Positions 15,718 to 22,400 of a stretch of 25,204 nt of DNA are shown piece after piece. The notes below the pieces were generated by a model. That model searched no databases and was not told the origin of the DNA. It saw only the letters and a list, made by a program, of their open reading frames with translations. Position 1 is the stretch's first letter; each line of letters begins with the position of its first letter. Origin of the DNA: Promethearchaeota archaeon (GTDB lineage: Archaea; Asgardarchaeota; Lokiarchaeia; Sigynarchaeales; SOKP01); the NCBI GenBank assembly GCA_016839635.1, contig JAEOTV010000222.1:1-25204 (forward strand), given 5' to 3'. The position numbers and the translations under genes were made by a program.

Positions 15718-16899
15718 ATGAAATTAGAATATTCCGAGAGAGTAAAAAGATTACCAACATATATCTTTGTAGAAATTGAACAGTTGGTATCAGAAAAAAG
15801 AAAAAAAGGGATTGATTTAATTCCTCTAGGGATTGGAGACCCTGATCTACCTACTCCTGAGCTTATTATCAATGAACTTATAAAACAAGTTAAATTACCA
15901 GTTAATCAGAAATATCCTTCGAGTATGGGGGAAGAAGATTTTAGGGAAGCTTTAGCAAGATGGTATGAGGTTAGATTTAATTTAAGTTTAGATATAAAAG
16001 ATGAGATTTCAAATGTGATTGGAGGGAAAGAAGGAGTTGCCAATATAGCTAGAGCATTTGTAAATCCAGGAGATATTGTTCTTTGCCCTAACCCAGGATA
16101 TCCTGTTTACGAGAATGGAGCAACAAAATTATGTGATGCAGAACCTTACTCATTACCTTTATCAAGAGAAAATCATTTTTTACCTGATTTAGACGCTGTT
16201 GATACAAGTATTCTTAGAAAAGCAAAAATATTGTATTTAAATTATCCTAATAACCCGACAGGAGCAATAGTTCCAAAAGATTTTCTTAAAAAAGCTGTGG
16301 ATTATGCAGAGGATTTTAATTTTATTATAGTTCATGATAATCCTTATTCTGAGTTTACATTTGGAGACTACATTGCTCCCTCAATCTTACAAATAGATCA
16401 AAATCATGTTGAGATTAATAGTGCCTCTAAAATGTTTAATATGACAGGATTCAGGTGTGGGTGGATTGCGGGTAACTCAGATATCATTAAAGGTTTAAGA
16501 AAGATTAAATCTCAAATCGATTCTGGGTGTCCCAGATTTATACAAAAAGCTGTTGCAACTGGATTGAATGAATATAAATCAGAAAAGAAACCAGAGATTG
16601 TTGATAACACTATAAAGACTTATCAGAAACGGAGAGATATCCTTGTAAAAGGATTAAATGATATAGGTTGGATAACTGACACACCTAAAGCAACATTTTA
16701 TGTTTGGACTCAAATTCCTGAAAAATATAATGATATTAATTGTATGGACTTTGTAAAAAAATTAATTGATATTGGAGTAATTATCACTCCTGGAATAGGG
16801 TTTGGTCAATATGGAGAAGGTTTTGTAAGATTTGCTTTAACACAACCAGAAGAAAAATTAAAAGAAGCATTAAAACGAATAAAACCATTTTTAAATTAA
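15718..16899 (+). CDS. Class I/II aminotransferase, LL-diaminopimelate aminotransferase-like
   Basis: From ATG 15718 this is 393 residues; a GTG three codons upstream is possible, but GGGTG at 15707-15711 lies at ribosome-site distance from the ATG. The PLP lysine is Lys238 in SASKMFNMTGFRCGW, with Asp207 and Tyr210 in HDNPY pairing with the cofactor and NYPNNPTG (175-182) as the usual substrate/cofactor loop. The opening ERVKRLPTYIFVEIE followed by PLGIGDPDLPTP (36-47) is the hallmark of the DapL branch, which converts tetrahydrodipicolinate and glutamate to LL-diaminopimelate for lysine synthesis. Related archaeal enzymes act on alanine, aspartate or aromatic acids, so substrate is not certain. 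No other lysine genes are in view and it appears monocistronic. Confidence 0.85.
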   Translation: MKLEYSERVKRLPTYIFVEIEQLVSEKRKKGIDLIPLGIGDPDLPTPELIINELIKQVKLPVNQKYPSSMGEEDFREALARWYEVRFNLSLDIKDEISNVIGGKEGVANIARAFVNPGDIVLCPNPGYPVYENGATKLCDAEPYSLPLSRENHFLPDLDAVDTSILRKAKILYLNYPNNPTGAIVPKDFLKKAVDYAEDFNFIIVHDNPYSEFTFGDYIAPSILQIDQNHVEINSASKMFNMTGFRCGWIAGNSDIIKGLRKIKSQIDSGCPRFIQKAVATGLNEYKSEKKPEIVDNTIKTYQKRRDILVKGLNDIGWITDTPKATFYVWTQIPEKYNDINCMDFVKKLIDIGVIITPGIGFGQYGEGFVRFALTQPEEKLKEALKRIKPFLN

Positions 16900-16941
16900 A
16901 AAGAATAAAAAAAAGAGTTTAAACATTACTCAAACTATTTG

Positions 16942-17127
16942 TTAGTTTGATTCCAGTCTTTTTCTCATCTTATGCCTTAAAGCTTTCAGTCTTTTGTCAT
17001 CTTCAGCCTCAAGACTTTCAGAGAGTTCATTTGGAATATCCAATGACATCATAACTGGACTTTTATAAGAATCCCAATCTTGATAGTATTCTAATATCAG
17101 ATCCATATTATCTAATTCTTCTTTCAG
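16942..17127 (-). CDS. Small charged protein, 61 residues, probable CTG start
   Basis: On the minus strand a perfect GGAGGTGA (17134-17141) is followed after 6 bases by CTG 17127-17125, opening a frame that ends at TAA 16944-16942. The frame holds KEELDNMDLILEYYQDW, then SPVMMSLDIPNELSESLEA and a basic tail KALRHKMRKRLESN. The next in-frame ATG is at 17106, 27 bases from the ribosome site, which is too far. A CTG start is therefore favoured. The product is acidic in its first two thirds and basic at the end, helical, with no membrane segment. Family unknown; size and charge pattern would suit an antitoxin or a small regulator, but there is no partner. It is divergent from the GH13 gene. Confidence 0.6.
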   Translation of the reverse strand: MKEELDNMDLILEYYQDWDSYKSPVMMSLDIPNELSESLEAEDDKRLKALRHKMRKRLESN

Positions 17128-17133
17128 ACTTTT

Positions 17134-17141
17134 TCACCTCC
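17134..17141 (-). promoter_or_regulatory. Strong ribosome binding site for the 61-residue protein
   Basis: The minus strand reads GGAGGTGA, the best Shine-Dalgarno match in the window. Its spacing of 6 bases to CTG 17127 is what points to a non-AUG start. Confidence 0.7.
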
Positions 17142-17285
17142 ATTTTTAATTGAGTCCTTCATTAGGAGGAATAAAGTCAATATTAACCTATTTCAAATAA
17201 TCTTTATCGAGATATAATGTTAAAAGAGAATAAATCAGTAAAAATTATAGGAAAAAGGTTAAGAGGTTTGATTTATTCTCTCTTA

Positions 17286-17352
17286 ATAATACTACGGATA
17301 AAGATTGGCTTTACATTTAAATGTAAACCGCACCAATAGTCTATAGTATTAT
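17286..17352. repeat. Nested inverted repeat around a perfect 18-base palindrome
   Basis: ATAATACTA (17286-17294) pairs with TAGTATTAT (17344-17352). Inside it ATTGG (17304-17308) pairs with CCAAT (17333-17337), and at the centre TTTACATTTAAATGTAAA (17310-17327) is a perfect 18-base palindrome. It lies in the roughly 400-base gene-free stretch between the divergent 61-residue gene and the GH13 gene, about 175 bases before the latter. It may be an operator for a dimeric regulator, an RNA hairpin or a small mobile-element remnant. Nothing else in the gap 17142-17526 was recognised apart from the short direct repeat listed separately. Confidence 0.75.
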
Positions 17353-17401
17353 ACTGTGAAAAACTCATTATGTAAAATAAGATATAATCACCTTATAAAT
17401 T

Positions 17402-17421
17402 TTCCCATTTCCTTCCCATTT
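17402..17421. repeat. TTCCCATTT direct repeat upstream of the GH13 gene
   Basis: TTCCCATTT occurs at 17402-17410 and 17413-17421, an 11-base period (about one helical turn). It stands out as pyrimidine/C-rich in AT-only surroundings, so it may be a paired protein-binding site of the GH13 promoter. Confidence 0.4.
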
Positions 17422-17526
17422 GTTTAAATATCTAATCAAATTGTACAAGCGTTTCTTTAATAATTAATTATACGTTTTATTGATCAACCCAAGATCTTGA
17501 CAATTAAAATAAATGGTTAGTTAAAT

Positions 17527-19200
17527 ATGGTTCAAACCCAATATAAATGGTGGCAAAAAACAGTAGTTTATCAGATTTATCCTCGCTCTTTTAAAGATAG
17601 TACTGGAAATGGGATTGGCGATCTTAAAGGAGTTATTGAGAAATTAAATTATTTAAAAGAGTTAGGAGTAGAAACAATTTGGTTAAGCCCATTTTTTGAA
17701 TCTCCACATCAAGATCATGGATATGATATTACTAATTTTCGTAAGATTGATCCTTTATTTGGAACAATGGAAGATTTTGATATATTGTTAAAAGAAATTC
17801 ATGATAGAGATATGAAGATTGTGTTAGATCTTGTTCTTAATCACACTTCAAGTGAACATCCTTGGTTTATAGAATCTGCTTCAAGTAAAGATAATCCAAA
17901 AAGAGAATGGTATATTTGGCGAGATGGAAAAAAATCTGGTGGAAAAAAGCCCCCTAATAATTGGAAATCAATTTTAGGTGGTCCAGCATGGAAATATTAT
18001 CATAATACAGATCAATGGTTTTACTTTCATTTTTTACCGTTTCAACCGGACTTAAACTATCGAAATCCAGAAGTTAAAGAAGAAATGTTTAATACTATGC
18101 GATTTTGGTTGGAGAAGGGAGTTGATGGTTTTCGATTAGATATTTTGCATGCCATATTTGAAGATATTGAATTAAAAGACAACCCATTTACTTGGACTAT
18201 AGCAGAATCGGATAAAAAATCAGCTTCATTATTTCAACTGCACAAATATGATGCTAATCTTCCTGAAACCTATCATTTTGTGGTAAAATTAAGAAAATTA
18301 ATGGAAGAATATAAACCTGAGAGATTTTTAGTGGGTGAAGTTTTTGGTAATCTAGAAGAGGTAAAAAGATATTATGGAATAAATAATAATGGTTTACACA
18401 TGATTTTTTTATTTGAATTTACATCCAATGTATTATCGTTTAAAGCAAAAAAAATTAAAAAAATCATTTCTAAAATTGAAAAAACCTTCCCTATTCCTTA
18501 CACACCTACTTTCGTTTATGGAAACCACGACAGAGACAGATATATCTCGCGACTAAACAACAACGTTAAAAAAGCGAAAATTCTTGCTACATTACAATTA
18601 ACTTTAAGGGGTGTTCCATACATATATTATGGGGAAGAGATTGGTATGTCAAATGGAAAATTTAAACTAAAATCAAGTGAAGATCCAATTGGACGTAGGC
18701 TCTCAAAATTCCCATTTCCCACAATAGCTAAAATAATCGGATTTTCTTTAACAAGGGACAGATGCAGAACCCCGATGCAATGGGATGGTAGGGCTAATGC
18801 GGGATTTACATTTAGTCCTGAAGTTAAGACTTGGTTAAAAATCAATGATAATTATGAAAAAATTAATGTCTCTAACGAAGAAAAATATAATGATTCCTTA
18901 TTTAATTGTTATAAAAGCTTAATAAAAGTTAGAAAAGAAAATATCTCATTGCTAGAAGGGACATTTCATTTTATTGAATCTGAGAAATCTAGCAAGAAAT
19001 GCATAATATATAAAAGAATTCATGAAAGACAGGAAATTTTTGTGTATTTGAATTTCTCAAATAAAGTAATATTGTTAAAAACGCCTATTCAAGAACCTAC
19101 ACTAGTTTATTCAACAATATCTAATAGAAAAGCTTTAAACTCAATCTTATATAACGGAAATATTAAATTGCTTCCTTTTGAGGGAATTATTTTCAAATAA
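17527..19200 (+). CDS. GH13 alpha-glucosidase (oligo-1,6-glucosidase-like)
   Basis: This 557-residue protein has the usual length of the oligo-1,6-glucosidase group. It starts VYQIYPRSFKDSTGNGIGDL (residues 14-33), a GH13 hallmark. The conserved regions are present: DLVLNHTS with Asp101 and His106, GFRLD with the nucleophile Asp205, VGEVFG with the acid/base Glu271, and YGNHDRDR with His334 and Asp335. A late CRTPMQWDGRANAGF segment and a C-terminal beta domain complete the fold. The enzyme should hydrolyse alpha-glucosidic bonds of short oligosaccharides (maltose, isomaltose or trehalose derivatives) in the cytoplasm; no signal peptide is seen. Linkage preference cannot be read reliably. It stands alone, so its role may be turnover of internal glucans or osmolytes. 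A T-run lies about 110 bases downstream. Confidence 0.93.
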   Translation: MVQTQYKWWQKTVVYQIYPRSFKDSTGNGIGDLKGVIEKLNYLKELGVETIWLSPFFESPHQDHGYDITNFRKIDPLFGTMEDFDILLKEIHDRDMKIVLDLVLNHTSSEHPWFIESASSKDNPKREWYIWRDGKKSGGKKPPNNWKSILGGPAWKYYHNTDQWFYFHFLPFQPDLNYRNPEVKEEMFNTMRFWLEKGVDGFRLDILHAIFEDIELKDNPFTWTIAESDKKSASLFQLHKYDANLPETYHFVVKLRKLMEEYKPERFLVGEVFGNLEEVKRYYGINNNGLHMIFLFEFTSNVLSFKAKKIKKIISKIEKTFPIPYTPTFVYGNHDRDRYISRLNNNVKKAKILATLQLTLRGVPYIYYGEEIGMSNGKFKLKSSEDPIGRRLSKFPFPTIAKIIGFSLTRDRCRTPMQWDGRANAGFTFSPEVKTWLKINDNYEKINVSNEEKYNDSLFNCYKSLIKVRKENISLLEGTFHFIESEKSSKKCIIYKRIHERQEIFVYLNFSNKVILLKTPIQEPTLVYSTISNRKALNSILYNGNIKLLPFEGIIFK

Positions 19201-19391
19201 TTTTGACCTCACATTAATTTATGTTTTTATCAATTCCGTTTATTTTTAGAAAGGAAAATGTTTATTCTAGCAATTTTATAAATTTCTACCACCAAAATGT
19301 AGGTTTTACTACTTTTTTTTAAGATTTACTACCACAATTGATAAAACCTTTTAAAGGGTCTTAACACATTAGTAAATATAATTCTGATATA

Positions 19392-19399
19392 TTTATATA
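19392..19399 (+). promoter_or_regulatory. TATA box of the giant membrane protein gene
   Basis: TTTATATA at 19392-19399 is a good archaeal TATA element. Transcription would start near 19420, giving a leader of about 25 bases before ATG 19447. Two in-frame TAA codons (19426-19431) lie upstream of that ATG. No clear Shine-Dalgarno is seen. Confidence 0.45.
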
Positions 19400-19446
19400 C
19401 AAATATTTTCATTAATCTCAAGGTATAATAAAAATCGTGTTGGGCG

Positions 19447-22400
19447 ATGGAACCAGAAAATAGCGATAACTCGCAAGAGAGAATTAGGAAAGCCACAGAA
19501 GTACTACATAAGTCTTGGTGGTTTGCATTTTTTTTAATAATAGCTCCTCTTATTATAGCATTTGGTATTTTTTGGATTTTCAATTTTACTGGAATCGGAT
19601 TGTTCATTTCACTATCTTTCTCAGTTGTAGGTTTTATGTTTTCTTTACTTTTTTTTTATAAAGCTTTTGATAAATACAGAGATAATCCTTTTTTTATAAA
19701 TAAAACGAATAATCTTTCTGCAAGAATTCATGTTCTTTTTCTGATTTCTATTGTATCATTTATTACAACTCCGATATTTATCCTAATTTCACCATGGGAC
19801 TCGTTTATTTATCTTCCACTTATTAGTTATGCGATCCTCTATAATATCGTCTATTATTACTATCATTTCCAACCTGTTGATTTTTTTGACTTAAAAGAAG
19901 GAGTATTCAAACATGCTAAAAGTACAGAACTGATGATAAAACAACCTTACAATTTCTTGATATTGTTAAATTACATAATTCACATTGTTTTTTTAGCTGT
20001 TACAGCACTTACTAACTTCGCTTGGCTTTATGCTCTTTTAACAAACCTGGTTTTTTATGTTATAGCATTTACAAGTACAAAGAATCAGGTAAAAAAAATT
20101 CAAGATTCTATTAATGAGAATAAACCTATTCTTAAAGATTTAACAATGTTTAAACGAAGGTTTGTTGCTACTCAAATAGGTTTAATTTTTATTCTTTTAA
20201 TCCAAGTACCTCTTATAACAATTTCTACACGAATTCTTTCAGGAATTCCCTTTTTGAGTTTAGAAGTAATAAACAACCTTTTCTTAGTAATAATCTTTGT
20301 CCTCTTTTATTTTAAGTCCAGGTTTTACGTTAGTTTCCATTATACTTCAAAACTTAATTTGTATGCTGAATCTGAGAGAATAAAAAGTTCTAATGAAAAG
20401 GCTCCATTAGAATATTTTAAGTATCAAAAATACAATTCCTTTTTATCTTGTATTTTAATTGTATTAATTTCTTTATATTCCTTTTTGATTGGAATTCCTC
20501 TGTTAATCTTAATAATTCTACCATTCGTCTATTTTCTTCTTCATTATGAACAGAAGGCAGGTCTATGTTCAAAAATTTACAACAAATTTGTGATTCTATT
20601 AAATACAATTGCAATTTTGATATACTTCTCTTTTGGAATAATTCCCGTATTAATAGGGACAATATTGTTAAATTTCTTAGTGTTTTGTATTTCTCTATAT
20701 TTTGTTTTACAAATATTCGTTAAATTACAATATTTCGTTAAAGAGAATATTATTATATTCCAAAATTTACTTGCTGTAGCAAGTTTTTCCTTAGTCTTAT
20801 ATACTTTTTTTCCAATGATTATTTTTGAATACACAACATTTACCCCAGACCCTACAGTAATTTTAGTTTCAAACATTCTTTTACACTCAGTTTTTATTCT
20901 AGTAATATTACTCATTTCAAACTATGTACTGGGTATTAGATATTTTAAGGTTAAGAGTTCTAAATTATTTAGGAGGGTTGTGTTATTGAATAGCCTTTTA
21001 ATTGAGTTAGCACTTTTTGTTTTTGTTAATTTTAGATTATACTTCTTAATGGAACTTATTCCATTTTTACAGGTAATATGCATCTCATTGATTTTTTTCC
21101 CGATTATTTTCCTGGTTTTTCTCTATTTAAATTATAGTCTACATGTGTTTCCTAAGGAATATTTCTTAAAGTATAGTTATTTCGCTCTTTGGATATTATT
21201 AAGTGATTTATTTATATCTCTTCTAATTATCTCTTTACTTTCTAGTGTCTTTATTTTATTAGCGTTTGATTTCCTTATTGCATCTGTTTTCTACTATTTT
21301 ATAATAAAATTCGGTTTAAATTTTGAACGTGTAAAAGAAACTAGGTTTAAAAAATATGTTAAAATAAACTCTTACTTGATAACTGTTGAGCTTTTATATT
21401 TGTTTTTTACATTATTCTATACCGCCCTTCAAGCTCTTTCATTGTTTGATAACATTCTATATTCAATTTTTTCATCATTAGCAGTAGTTTGTGCGATAAT
21501 TAACCTTATCTCAAAAAAGGGTATCTTTTCTGAAGATTTCTATATTAAAATAAACGTTACTGTTTTACTTTATAGTGTAGTAATAGCATTTTACTTTTTT
21601 TTAATGCTTACATTTAATACCATTTATGTTTTTATTATTCCTCTTATGGTCTCAAGCATAATTCTATTCTTACCCTTTTTTTATCTTAGGAAGAAAAGGT
21701 TATATCCTACTTTTACAATTACCGCAATTAAAGTGAACAGTGTATTATTATCTGTAACATTAACCCTAATTCCAGCCATTATTGGATTAGAAATATTCTA
21801 TTTAGGTTTATATTTTGATTTAATTTTCTTATTAATGACGGTAATTAATTTTACTTTCTATATTCTTTTTACAATTTTTAGTGTTTACTACTATTCATTA
21901 AAGAAATTAAATAGTAAAGAAAAAACTGTTAATTTCTTTTTAAAATCTCGATTAATAATTGCATTTTGTATTAGCTTTACGACAATCTTCTACTATCCCT
22001 ACTTCTTATTAATTGGGACTTTGTATGCACTATTTTTACCTTTATTCGCATTACTCTTTTCATGGTTTTTTCTGTTTTATTATTCTTATAAAAAAGAGTA
22101 TTTCAACTTAGAATGGATTAAAAAATTAATAATCTATAATTTTATTGCTTTATCAGGTTTAATTATCTCTATCCCCACATTAATTGGGTTAGAATTAGCC
22201 AGGATTGGATTAGTACCCAATTCTATTCTTATAATTACTGTTACTCTATCTATATTATTTTGTTTTCTTAAGGTTTCTGAAGTTATTAGCAGCAAAATTA
22301 AGTTGAAAACCATTTATATTAAAAGTTTCAGAGGATCTGGATTAATTGTATGGTTTTCTTTTACATTACTCCTATCTTATTATATTGCGTCAATCTTTTT

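Noticed and set aside
19280..19336. Recurring TACTACC/TACCACC words before the giant gene
   Set aside because: Three loosely similar copies with irregular spacing; not enough to call a binding array.
19329..20915. Minus-strand open frames of 80-110 codons at 19329-19607, 20417-20662 and 20577-20915
   Set aside because: They lie antisense to the giant membrane protein gene (the first partly upstream), lack ribosome sites, and their composition is what a reversed Phe/Leu/Ile-rich frame gives.
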